Source: Hathewaya proteolytica DSM 3090 (GTDB lineage: Bacteria > Bacillota > Clostridia > Clostridiales > Clostridiaceae). Taken from it: DNA of 64,000 bases. The notes under the pieces are model-generated. The model saw only the letters and a list, made by a program, of their open reading frames with translations. It did no database searches and had not been told where the DNA came from. A program made the translations under genes and the position numbers. Positions 34,260 through 42,821 of this stretch are shown one piece after another. Numbering within the stretch: position 1 is the stretch's first letter; each line of letters starts with the position of its first letter. The stretch spans positions 62,001 through 126,000 of the forward strand of contig NZ_FRAD01000005.1 of assembly GCF_900142225.1 (NCBI RefSeq), written 5' to 3'.

Positions 34260-35357
34260 ATGAAATTAGGAATAGTAGGTTTGCCAAACGTTGGAAAAAG
34301 CACATTGTTTAATGCTATAACAAAAGCAGGAGCAGAATCTGCCAACTACCCATTCTGTACCATAGACCCAAACATTGGTGTAGTAAGCGTACCAGACGAA
34401 AGATTAGATGTTTTAGAAAAGATGTATAATTCAAGAAAAAAAGTACATACAGCCATAGAATTTTATGATATAGCAGGACTAGTAAAGGGCGCTAGTAAGG
34501 GAGAGGGCCTAGGAAATAAATTTCTTTCTCACATAAGGGAAGTTGAAGCCATCGTCCACGTTGTTAGATGCTTTAATGACGAAAACATCGTCCACGTAGA
34601 GGGTTCAGTGGATCCTATAAGAGATATAGAAACCATTAACCTTGAACTTATCCTGTCTGACATGGAGATTCTGGATAGAAGAATTGAGAAGACTGCAAAA
34701 CTAGCCCACTCTGGAGACAAAGAAGCAAGAGTGCAGATAGAAATTCTCAATAGGATAAAAGAAACTTTAGAATCTGAAAAGCCCGTTAGAAGCATGGAAT
34801 TTACAGAAGAAGAAGAGCTTTTTGTAAAAACATTGACTCTTCTTACTTATAAGCCTGTTTTATATGCAGCTAACATAGCTGAAGACGACCTTACATCTGG
34901 AAATATTGAAAACGATTTTGTTAAAACAGTGAAGGAATATGCAAAAAAAGAAAACTCCGAAGTCATAGTAGTTTGCGCTAGATTAGAAGAAGAGTTATCC
35001 ACATTGCCAGATGATGAAAAAATGGAAATGCTTGATGAATACGGTCTTAAAACATCAGGACTTGATAAGCTTATTCAGTGTAGCTACAAATTACTAGGCC
35101 TTATGAGCTTTCTAACAGCCGGAGAGCAGGAAGTAAGAGCTTGGACAATTAAAATAGGAACAAAAGCTCCTAAAGCAGCTGGAAAAATCCACTCTGATAT
35201 AGAAAGAGGTTTTATAAGAGCAGAAATAGTTTCTTATGATAAACTTGTGGAATGTGGCTCAGAAGTAGCTGCAAAAGAAAAGGGCTTCTTCAGATTGGAA
35301 GGCAAAGAGTACATCATGCAAGATGGAGACGTAGTAAACTTTAGATTTAATGTTTAA
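34260..35357 (+). CDS. ychF: Redox-regulated ATPase YchF (Obg-like)
   Basis: Ribosome-associated TRAFAC NTPase that prefers ATP to GTP. The start is ATG 34260 (365 residues, the family length); an in-frame TTG at 34248 lies within the ribosome-site spacing. G1 is GLPNVGKST (~8-16), G3 is DIAGLVKGASKGEGLGN, and the fourth motif NIAE replaces the NKxD of GTPases, explaining the ATP preference. A coiled coil covers ~130-200 and a TGS domain is C-terminal (EVRAWTIKIGTKAPKAAGKI, EKGFFRLEGKEYIMQDGD). Monocistronic. Confidence 0.97.
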   Translation: MKLGIVGLPNVGKSTLFNAITKAGAESANYPFCTIDPNIGVVSVPDERLDVLEKMYNSRKKVHTAIEFYDIAGLVKGASKGEGLGNKFLSHIREVEAIVHVVRCFNDENIVHVEGSVDPIRDIETINLELILSDMEILDRRIEKTAKLAHSGDKEARVQIEILNRIKETLESEKPVRSMEFTEEEELFVKTLTLLTYKPVLYAANIAEDDLTSGNIENDFVKTVKEYAKKENSEVIVVCARLEEELSTLPDDEKMEMLDEYGLKTSGLDKLIQCSYKLLGLMSFLTAGEQEVRAWTIKIGTKAPKAAGKIHSDIERGFIRAEIVSYDKLVECGSEVAAKEKGFFRLEGKEYIMQDGDVVNFRFNV

Positions 35358-35370
35358 TATTCAAACAAAT

Positions 35371-35416
35371 AGAGCTAGTAATTATGATATTTATTATAAT
35401 CACCAGCTCTTCTTTA
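35371..35416. terminator. Bidirectional terminator between ychF and the Lon-like gene
   Basis: AGAGCT is matched by AGCTCT at the outer ends of an 18-bp imperfect stem around TTTA (35371-35410), followed by TTCTTTATTTTTT on the plus strand. On the minus strand two of three mismatches become G-U pairs. It serves both converging genes. Confidence 0.75.
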
Positions 35417-35420
35417 TTTT

Positions 35421-37715
35421 TTAATATTTGTTTTTTTCTTTTTTGTCGTATTTTTTTATTTCCTTTTGCATCTCTTCTATAAAATCATAACTACGAAAAT
35501 TAATTTCATCCTTATCTAGCATTAAGTCTACAGCATCCTGAAATCTTTCCATGGTGTATATTGAAAATTCATTTTTTCTCACGGCTTCCTCAACTTCTCT
35601 ATTCAATACTATATTTTTTATATTTCCCCTTGGAATTAAAATTCCGCACTTCTCTCCACCTTTTATCTTTGAAGTATTGTAATACCCTTCAATTTTTTCA
35701 TTAATTCCGCCCACCACCTGAACTTCTCCTAACTGATTAATGGAGCCTGTTACAGCTATGCTCTGTTTTAAAGGTACCTTCAAAAAACTAGACACTATAA
35801 CAAGAGCCTCTGCCACTGAAGCGCTGTCACCTTCAACCATGCCATAAACTTGTTCAAAGCTAATGTTAAAATCCACAGGAATACCATTGTAGTTTCCTAT
35901 AAGTGCATTTAAAAATCCTCTCAATATACCAAGGCTCTTATTGTGGATTTTCCCACTAAGACTTGTTTCCCTTTGCACATCTATAATATTTCCTCTTCCC
36001 TTGCAACAAGTACAAGTGATTCTAACCGGCCTTCCGATGCTACAATAGCCCAAGTCAATAACAGATATACCATTGATCTGCCCAACCTTACTTCCTTGAA
36101 CATTTAAGAGTACATTATTCTCCTTAAAACTATTCAAAATTTCTTTTTCCACTTGAGTTTTCTTCAAGAGCCCACAGTATAAATCCTCACATTCTATTGC
36201 CTCTTTTTTTCTATACTTTGCACTAATGTTAGCTGCACAGAGTAAATCTTTAATTTTACCTCTATCAAACACAAATTTGTACCTATTATCACTTTCCCTG
36301 CACAACATCCTTATGAGCTCTTGGTAACCTTCCTCCTTTAACTCTAGGCAGTTGTTGCTTCTTCCAATATACCTGATGCTAGATACTAACTCCTGCCTAA
36401 ACTCTCCGTCTATCTCTATATTCTGCTGTGATTCTAGCGTAATTTTAAAGATTTGGCCAAATTCCTCATCTATTTTGTGCATCATATAAAAATACTTTTC
36501 TTCCCCAATTAAAATCACATTTACATCCACAGCAATGTCTTCACATTTAGGTTTTGGCATTTGAAAGATATTTGTTAGCACATCATCTCTGTTAAAACAC
36601 GTAGCCCTATGCCTCAGTACCTTTTTAAGATAATTATAACAAGTAGGCTCTTTTAGTAATTCTGTAATGGGTACAATGAGAAAACCACCATTAGCTTTCA
36701 ACAGACTTCCCGCTTGTATTTCGTACTGGTATTCCTGTTTGTTTTCTTTCCACGAAGTCTTTGGCCTCATATATCCAAAAAGGTTCTCGTAAGATGGTTT
36801 ATCTTCGTACACTATGGGCGTGTTCCCATCTTTATTGTCCACAATTACATCTATGCAATACATATTCAGTATTTGGATGACAGCCTCCTCATCAACTAAA
36901 GTGTTTTCATCTATCTCACTTACAATATATTCTCGTATATTTTCGTTAATATACTGTAGAAAGGTCCAAGTTCTATTGCCAATGGATTGTTTTGATTCCT
37001 GAAGAGTCCTATTGATTTCAGTATTCAAAAAGTGAATAAATTTGTTTTTAATCATATTTCTGTACTCAGTGTTTAGATCAGAAATACTTGCAAGAGATGT
37101 CATAGCCTTATTTTTCATATATTTTATATTTTCCATTATCACATATCTATCATTAAAGGAAAGCCTTTCAAATCCCTCTTCAGTTATTTTTTCACCATTT
37201 ACTATAGGAATAAAATTGAAAGTATTGTGCTTATAATCTATTTCCAGCCCTCTCTCTTTTGCCATGCTTCTTATGCTTTCAATTATTTCATCTTTTTTTC
37301 TTATTAACCGCTGAATATCCTCGTCTTCCATATAACTTTCTGTATTATTTTGAAAAGTCAGCAAAGAAATTCCGTAGGCGTTCTTCAGTTCCTCCACCGC
37401 GGACTTCAACCTTGCCCCATCCCCCCAAGGCAAAAAATAGGGCTTTCTTATACCTTCTTCATTGTATATTACAATGTCTTCCGCCTCTCTTTTATAAGAC
37501 TTTTCCTTTAAATATTTACAAAAATTCTTTATAGAAAATTCATCAAATTTACCCCATATGCCGTAACTATAATCATTTTTACAACTTATAAAGGGTTTTA
37601 TACTTCTATATATATTTACCATTTCTATTGGGTTATCTTCATTAATTTCATCTAATTTTATATTGTCTAATGAAAACTTAAACTTTACCTCTTCATATTC
37701 CAATTTTTTAATCAT
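35421..37715 (-). CDS. Lon-like Ser-Lys protease with degenerate AAA+ module
   Basis: The 764 residues match the AAA_32 plus Lon-C architecture of LonB-type bacterial proteases. The protease domain is intact: VYGMVEGDSASVAEA gives Ser631, and GGINEKIEGYY gives Lys674, 43 residues apart as in E. coli Lon. The ATPase part is degraded. Where relatives have a GPPGTGRT P-loop this protein has WGKFDEFSIK (~54-63). The Walker B region reads GGFLIVPITELL with Pro349 in place of the acidic residue. An unusual CTCCKGRGN lies near 568 and the tail is Lys-rich. ATG 37715 with AAGGTTG is chosen over an in-frame TTG at 37721. Substrates unknown. Confidence 0.85.
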   Translation of the reverse strand: MIKKLEYEEVKFKFSLDNIKLDEINEDNPIEMVNIYRSIKPFISCKNDYSYGIWGKFDEFSIKNFCKYLKEKSYKREAEDIVIYNEEGIRKPYFLPWGDGARLKSAVEELKNAYGISLLTFQNNTESYMEDEDIQRLIRKKDEIIESIRSMAKERGLEIDYKHNTFNFIPIVNGEKITEEGFERLSFNDRYVIMENIKYMKNKAMTSLASISDLNTEYRNMIKNKFIHFLNTEINRTLQESKQSIGNRTWTFLQYINENIREYIVSEIDENTLVDEEAVIQILNMYCIDVIVDNKDGNTPIVYEDKPSYENLFGYMRPKTSWKENKQEYQYEIQAGSLLKANGGFLIVPITELLKEPTCYNYLKKVLRHRATCFNRDDVLTNIFQMPKPKCEDIAVDVNVILIGEEKYFYMMHKIDEEFGQIFKITLESQQNIEIDGEFRQELVSSIRYIGRSNNCLELKEEGYQELIRMLCRESDNRYKFVFDRGKIKDLLCAANISAKYRKKEAIECEDLYCGLLKKTQVEKEILNSFKENNVLLNVQGSKVGQINGISVIDLGYCSIGRPVRITCTCCKGRGNIIDVQRETSLSGKIHNKSLGILRGFLNALIGNYNGIPVDFNISFEQVYGMVEGDSASVAEALVIVSSFLKVPLKQSIAVTGSINQLGEVQVVGGINEKIEGYYNTSKIKGGEKCGILIPRGNIKNIVLNREVEEAVRKNEFSIYTMERFQDAVDLMLDKDEINFRSYDFIEEMQKEIKKYDKKEKNKY

Positions 37716-37800
37716 ACCCAACCTTCTTTGCTAAAGTTTTATACTATATAATACTATTCAACTTAACACTTTTCGGTACATTTCATTGAAAAATACGTAC

Positions 37801-37829
37801 TTGTTATATAGAACAACTTAATATATAAT
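37801..37829 (+). promoter_or_regulatory. Sigma-A promoter for the 138-residue orphan gene
   Basis: TTGTTA (37801-37806) and a perfect TATAAT (37824-37829) are 17 bases apart, 47 bases upstream of the start codon at 37877. A second TATAAT at 37853 has no -35 partner. Confidence 0.65.
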
Positions 37830-37876
37830 AAAACTTAGTTATTATAATATAGGATTTTAGAAAAGGAGCATTAAAT

Positions 37877-38293
37877 ATGGGATTTAAAGATAATTTAAAA
37901 CAGCAATCAGCGGAGATGTTTTACAACAAAAACAAAGACAGATTAACTCAAATACAAGGAAAAGCCTTATCAGTAAAGATAGAAGAAAAAAGCATTCTAT
38001 GGATTTTACATAAAATAATAGTTACAGTATTAGTGAAACCTGAAAGCTCTAAAAACACCACATTGTGCATCTACAAAAAGAAAAAATGGTTTAAAAAGCC
38101 TAAGTTTATTGTTTTAAACCAGGGCAATTCCCTTATCGTTCAAGGATTAAAGACAAAAAATAAAAAAGATAATAAAGAGTACATCGAGATACTAAATATA
38201 CGCAACAACAACACAAAAACCTTCCTTCATCCCGTTGAAGGTGGAGACAATATAAAGGTTCAAAAAGTAAGACAAAACCCAAAATTTAAATAA
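37877..38293 (+). CDS. Hypothetical Lys-rich protein, unrecognised
   Basis: No family is recognised. The 138 residues are very basic, with Lys-rich patches (YKKKKWFKKPK near 75, KTKNKKDNKE near 100) and one short hydrophobic stretch (~39-54, SILWILHKIIVTVLVK). Alternating hydrophobic residues from ~50 on suggest a small beta domain. It is surely translated: AAAGGAG lies 9 bases before the ATG, a consensus promoter precedes it and a perfect terminator follows. It is monocistronic between the Lon-like gene and the Ca2+-ATPase, neither of which shares its direction. RNA or membrane binding is possible but unsupported. Confidence 0.75.
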   Translation: MGFKDNLKQQSAEMFYNKNKDRLTQIQGKALSVKIEEKSILWILHKIIVTVLVKPESSKNTTLCIYKKKKWFKKPKFIVLNQGNSLIVQGLKTKNKKDNKEYIEILNIRNNNTKTFLHPVEGGDNIKVQKVRQNPKFK

Positions 38294-38344
38294 AAAAATC
38301 AGGCAATGCTGTGGTTCTTTATCCCATCAGCATTGCCCTTTTTT
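38294..38344. terminator. Bidirectional terminator between the orphan gene and the Ca2+-ATPase
   Basis: GGCAATGCTG (38302-38311) pairs with CAGCATTGCC (38328-38337) around a 16-base loop, flanked by AAAAAAA on the left and TTTTTT on the right. It serves the plus-strand gene ending at 38293 and the minus-strand gene ending at 38343. Confidence 0.9.
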
Positions 38345-40898
38345 ACTTATCTGTAAACAAAAGAGAAACATTGTTTATGACGAAAATTATGCAGGAGAAA
38401 AATAAAACAATACACCATTGAGCAAAGGATAGCGCCACAGTATGGAAAATACCTTGGAAAAACGGCATATAAAGTATGCATACTAACATTGACATGGAAA
38501 GCATCACAGCAAATATAAGATATACATTAGAAAATACATTGATTTTAAAAATAGAATGCCTTTCAGACCTACATTCAAATACATGTAAAAGTTGAGATAA
38601 TATAAGTGTAGTAAGAGCTAAGGTTCGGCAACTTATAAGATCCATGCCAAAATATCTGCCCGCAATAAATGATAGCACTGTGCACACCCCGATAAGCACA
38701 CCTCTAATAATTATCTTTTCCTTCAATCCATTTGCAAATATGCTTTCTGTTTTTCCTCTCGGTTTACCTTGCATGATATCATCATCTGCCGGATCTACAC
38801 CCAGTGCTATGGCTGGCAATCCATCTGTCACTAGATTTACAAATAAAATCTGTATTGGAAGAAGGGGAGTTGGCAAGTAAAACAAAGAAGCCAAAAACAT
38901 GGTGAGAACCTCTCCTAAATTGCAAGATAAAAGATACCTTATAAACTTTCTTATGTTGGAATAAATACTTCTGCCCTCTTCAACAGCTGATACTATGGTA
39001 GAAAAATTATCATCTAGCAGTATCATGGAGGAAGCTTCTTTAGTTACATCTGTGCCCGTAAGCCCCATGCTCACACCAATATCTGCCTCCTTAACTGCCG
39101 GTGCATCATTTACTCCATCACCTGTCATGGACACCACATTTCCATTGTGCTTAAAGGCCCTCACAATTCTCAATTTATGTTCAGGAGTTACTCTTGCAAA
39201 AATACTCAGGGTTTTTACCTTTTCGTACAATTCTTCATCCTTTAGTTTATCTAGCTGTTCCCCAGTGCAAACCTCCTCTTCACTTTTGCATATGCCAAGT
39301 TCCTTCCCTATGGCTGTGGCAGTATTTTTGTGATCTCCTGTTATCATAACCACCTTTATACCAGCTAGCTTGCATTTATCTACAGAACTTTTTGCCTCTT
39401 TCCTTGGAGGGTCTATTATCCCCGCCATACCCAAGAAGACTAAGTTCTCTTCTACAGAGGAATTATTTTTTATGTTGCTATCTTTATACGCCGCTGCAAT
39501 ACACCTTAACGCATTGTCAGCCATTTTATCCATCTCTCTTTGGATAATTTCCTTCTTTCTGCTATCAAAAAGTACTTTTTCACCATTTATCATTACGTAT
39601 CTGCATCTTTTTAATATTCTTTCAGGTGCACCCTTTATATACGCTGTATCCATTCCATTTTCTCTTATAACAACAGACATCATTTTTCTATCGGAATCGA
39701 ATGGAATACTGTAAATCCTTTTACCCTGTTTTTTAAACTCCTCCACATCCTTTGTATTATTAAAGAATGCTTTTATTAGAGCCGTCTCTGTTGGATCACC
39801 CATGAGCCCCTTATTAATGTCCTTAATTTTTACGTTACAAGTACAATCATTGCAATATACGAAAGCTTTTTTCAAAAGTGTAACAGAAGATAAATTATCT
39901 GAAGCACCGTATTTTTTTCCGTTATAATACAATTCTTTTACAGTCATATTGTTTTCTGTCAATGTACCTGTTTTGTCACTGCATATTACAGAGGTACACC
40001 CAAGGGTCTCCACAGCAGGAAGTTTTCTAACCAAGGCTTTTCGCTTCAGCATTTTTGATACACCAATGGCTAAGGCAATGGTAACTATAGCTGCCAATCC
40101 TTCTGGTATTGCAGCCACAGCAAGACTTACCCCCAACATGAACATATCTGTGGGGTCCTGTCCTCTAATGATCCCCAAGGCCGTTACAATTATACAAATT
40201 ACAATACACAAAAACACCAAAATTTTCCCCATGGAATTAAGCTTTTTTTTCAAAGGTGAATCATCACTTTCAATGGTGTGAAGCATATTTGCAATTTTTC
40301 CCATCTCAGTTTTCATGCCTGTAGAAGCAACCTTAAACTTTCCCTTTCCTTTCAAAACCGTTGTACCCATATATACTTTATTATGATCCTCTTCCCTTGC
40401 CTTTTCAACACCAGCAGATTCACCCGTTAGTAAAGATTCATCCACCAAAAGACTGTTGCTTTCAATTATGTATCCGTCGGCCGGCACTCTTACTCCAGCG
40501 TCCAAAAGCACAACGTCTCCCCTTACCAGATTTTCAGCATTAATTTGAACAACTTCCCCACTCCTTACTACCTTTGCACTAGGTGATGATAATTTTTTTA
40601 AAGCTTCTAGAGATTTCTCAGTTTTAAACTCTTGTATAAAACCCAGTATAGAATTCATAAACACAATAATTAAAATTGTAATGGCATCAGCACTATCTCC
40701 CATGATTCCAGATATAATAGTAGCACCAATGAGAATCCATATTATAAAATCATTAAATTGGCTTATGAATATTTTAATTGGAGATATCCTTTTAGAATTG
40801 ACAATGACATTAGATCCCTCCTCCTTAAGCCTTTTTCTGGCTTCCTCTTCGCTAAGCCCTTCCTCATATGATTCATATTCTATACTATGCGATTGCAT
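38343..40898 (-). CDS. P-type Ca2+-transporting ATPase (SERCA/PMR1 type)
   Basis: Membrane pump moving Ca2+ out of the cytoplasm. The 851 residues have the P2A layout: actuator loop LLDAGVRVPADG and DESLLTGESAGVEK, M4 with PEGLAAIVTIALAIG, the phosphorylated Asp308 in SDKTGTLTENN, KGAPERIL in the nucleotide domain, MTGDGVNDAPAVKEADIGVSMG, and M6 with NLVTDGLPAIALGVDP carrying Ca2+ ligands. ATG 40898 is chosen because GGGGG is 7 bases upstream; an in-frame ATG at 40904 is too close. The upstream sigma-E-like promoter suggests sporulation expression, as known for Bacillus YloB. Confidence 0.95.
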   Translation of the reverse strand: MQSHSIEYESYEEGLSEEEARKRLKEEGSNVIVNSKRISPIKIFISQFNDFIIWILIGATIISGIMGDSADAITILIIVFMNSILGFIQEFKTEKSLEALKKLSSPSAKVVRSGEVVQINAENLVRGDVVLLDAGVRVPADGYIIESNSLLVDESLLTGESAGVEKAREEDHNKVYMGTTVLKGKGKFKVASTGMKTEMGKIANMLHTIESDDSPLKKKLNSMGKILVFLCIVICIIVTALGIIRGQDPTDMFMLGVSLAVAAIPEGLAAIVTIALAIGVSKMLKRKALVRKLPAVETLGCTSVICSDKTGTLTENNMTVKELYYNGKKYGASDNLSSVTLLKKAFVYCNDCTCNVKIKDINKGLMGDPTETALIKAFFNNTKDVEEFKKQGKRIYSIPFDSDRKMMSVVIRENGMDTAYIKGAPERILKRCRYVMINGEKVLFDSRKKEIIQREMDKMADNALRCIAAAYKDSNIKNNSSVEENLVFLGMAGIIDPPRKEAKSSVDKCKLAGIKVVMITGDHKNTATAIGKELGICKSEEEVCTGEQLDKLKDEELYEKVKTLSIFARVTPEHKLRIVRAFKHNGNVVSMTGDGVNDAPAVKEADIGVSMGLTGTDVTKEASSMILLDDNFSTIVSAVEEGRSIYSNIRKFIRYLLSCNLGEVLTMFLASLFYLPTPLLPIQILFVNLVTDGLPAIALGVDPADDDIMQGKPRGKTESIFANGLKEKIIIRGVLIGVCTVLSFIAGRYFGMDLISCRTLALTTLILSQLLHVFECRSERHSIFKINVFSNVYLIFAVMLSMSMLVCILYMPFFQGIFHTVALSFAQWCIVLFFSCIIFVINNVSLLFTDK

Positions 40899-40937
40899 AA
40901 ACATACCCCCTTTAACATTTAATCACATTTTCTATTA

Positions 40938-40966
40938 ATTATATGTTGGGCTGCTATTCAATATGA
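40938..40966 (-). promoter_or_regulatory. Sigma-E-like promoter for the Ca2+-ATPase
   Basis: On the minus strand TCATATT (40960-40966) fully matches the Bacillus sigma-E -35 consensus KMATATT. After 14 bases comes CATATAAT (40938-40945), 7 of 8 against CATACANT. It ends 39 bases before the chosen start codon. The embedded TATAAT has no well-spaced sigma-A -35 box. Confidence 0.65.
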
Positions 40967-41013
40967 ATTATGGCTAAATGATTTTAATTATCAATGAAAT
41001 TTGCCTCTTTCCC

Positions 41014-41042
41014 TTTACAATAATGAAGTTTAACATTAAAAT
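41014..41042 (+). promoter_or_regulatory. Sigma-A promoter for the pyrophosphatase gene
   Basis: TTTACA (41014-41019) and TAAAAT (41037-41042) are 17 bases apart and each match consensus at 5 of 6. The start codon is 65 bases further. This and the divergent sigma-E-like promoter share the 209-base gap. Confidence 0.65.
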
Positions 41043-41107
41043 ATACTGTGGGTAACTTAAATCCGCAATTAAATAACATAAATAAATATAGATACAAGGA
41101 GAACAAT

Positions 41108-42745
41108 ATGAAAGACATAATCTACGTAACAGGACATAAAAACCCTGATTCAGACTCAATATGTGCAGCCATTGCCTATGCTGACTTCAAAAACAAAACT
41201 AGCGACATACCTGCTATTCCAATAAGACTTGGCAACGTAAGCAGAGAAACAAAGTTTATCCTAGATTACTTCAACGTGGCAGAGCCAAAATTAGTAACTA
41301 CGGTAAAAACTCAGGTATGTGACCTAGATGTGGACAAAATTCAGCCACTTTCCGCTGAAATATCTTTGAAAAAAGCTTGGGAAGTCATGAAAAATCACTC
41401 TAAGAACTCCCTTCCCGTAATTGATGAAAATGATAAACTAACAGGACTTTTATCCCTTTCAAACTTAACAGCTACTTGCATGGATATATGGGATGCAGAT
41501 ATATTAGCACAAAGCAATACAACTATAGACAATATTATTGAAACCCTTTCTGCAACACCTATGTACATAGACAATCCCCTTGAAAGATTAAGTGGGAAAA
41601 TCGTGGTAGGAGCCATGAGTCCAGAGCATATTTCAGAATTTGTTGATGAAAAAGATATAGTAATATGCGGCGATAGAGAGGACTCACAGACCACCATTGT
41701 AGACCAAAAAGCTTCTTTAATGATAATTACAGGCAATCACGAAGTAAGTCAAGATATGGTGGATAAATGCAGAAACAACCATTGTTCAGTCATATTAACA
41801 CCGTATGATACATTTACCACTGCAAGATTAATAACTCAAAGTATTCCAATTAAATACGTTATGGCAAAGAAAGAACTTGTGAGTTTTAGAGAAAATGATT
41901 TTGTAGAAGATGTTCGAGAAAAAATGTTGGAAACTAGATATAGAAATTATCCAGTTGTAGACAAGGACAATAAGGTAATTGGTGTTATATCAAGATATCA
42001 CCTTATATCAAAAAATCAAAAGAAGATTGTACTTGTAGATCACAATGAGAAATCCCAGTCTGTTCACGGACTAGAAGATGCACAGATATTTGAAATAATT
42101 GATCACCATAGAGTAGGAGATATCGAAACTGGTTCTCCAATATACTTTAGAAATGAACCCGTTGGAAGCACATCCACCATTGTGGCATCCATATTTTTCG
42201 AAAACGGTTTAAGACCGTCAAAACAAATTGCCGGCATATTGTGTGGTGCCATAATTTCCGATACCCTAATGCTGAAATCGCCAACTTCTACCATGGTGGA
42301 TAGGATGATTCTAGAAAGATTGGCTGCTATAGCTGGCATCAACCCAGAAACCTTCTCAAAAGAAATGTTCATTGCAGGAACTTCTCTTGAAGGAAAAACT
42401 GGTCTTGAAATCTTCAACACAGACTTTAAAAATTTTGCCCTTGGAAGCCTTAAAGTTGGAGTTTCTCAGGTTACAACCATGGACCTTGAAGGTTTTATAA
42501 AGAGAAAAGATGAATTTGTAGACCTTATGAATGACATGTGTGAAAAAAATTCCTATGACATCTTAGCCTTGCTAGCTACTGACATAATAGAATCTAATTC
42601 CAATGTTATTTGCGTTGGCCCACACATGGAACTAATAAACGAAGCATTCCACGTTACCTTAGAAGAAAACTGTGCCCCACTTCCAGGTGTGGTGTCTCGT
42701 AAAAAACAATTTATACCACCACTAAGCAAAGTAATAACAAAGTAA
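41108..42745 (+). CDS. ppaC: Family II inorganic pyrophosphatase with CBS-DRTGG-CBS regulatory insert
   Basis: Mn2+/Co2+-dependent cytoplasmic hydrolysis of pyrophosphate. The ATG at 41108 follows AAGGAGAAC, giving 545 residues; an in-frame start at 41048 lacks a site. The DHH catalytic domain starts VTGHKNPDSDS and includes IDHHRVGD (~335). The C-terminal DHHA2 domain ends PGVVSRKKQFIPPL. Between them lie two CBS halves (~70-130 and ~245-310; VREKMLETRYRNYPVV) with a DRTGG domain between (~135-240). In the clostridial enzyme of this type AMP/ADP inhibit and Ap4A activates through this insert. Confidence 0.96.
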   Translation: MKDIIYVTGHKNPDSDSICAAIAYADFKNKTSDIPAIPIRLGNVSRETKFILDYFNVAEPKLVTTVKTQVCDLDVDKIQPLSAEISLKKAWEVMKNHSKNSLPVIDENDKLTGLLSLSNLTATCMDIWDADILAQSNTTIDNIIETLSATPMYIDNPLERLSGKIVVGAMSPEHISEFVDEKDIVICGDREDSQTTIVDQKASLMIITGNHEVSQDMVDKCRNNHCSVILTPYDTFTTARLITQSIPIKYVMAKKELVSFRENDFVEDVREKMLETRYRNYPVVDKDNKVIGVISRYHLISKNQKKIVLVDHNEKSQSVHGLEDAQIFEIIDHHRVGDIETGSPIYFRNEPVGSTSTIVASIFFENGLRPSKQIAGILCGAIISDTLMLKSPTSTMVDRMILERLAAIAGINPETFSKEMFIAGTSLEGKTGLEIFNTDFKNFALGSLKVGVSQVTTMDLEGFIKRKDEFVDLMNDMCEKNSYDILALLATDIIESNSNVICVGPHMELINEAFHVTLEENCAPLPGVVSRKKQFIPPLSKVITK

Positions 42746-42750
42746 TTTAT

Positions 42751-42785
42751 AAAACCCACTGAGAAAATTTATCAGTGGGTTTTTC
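42751..42785. terminator. Bidirectional terminator between ppaC and flgG
   Basis: AAAACCCACTGA pairs with TCAGTGGGTTTT around a 9-base loop, 5 bases after the ppaC stop. The A- and T-tracts allow it to end the flagellar operon coming from the other side, 36 bases after the flgG stop. Confidence 0.92.
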
Positions 42786-42821
42786 CATATACAATATTGA
42801 ATTTTCTAGCGTATACCGTAT

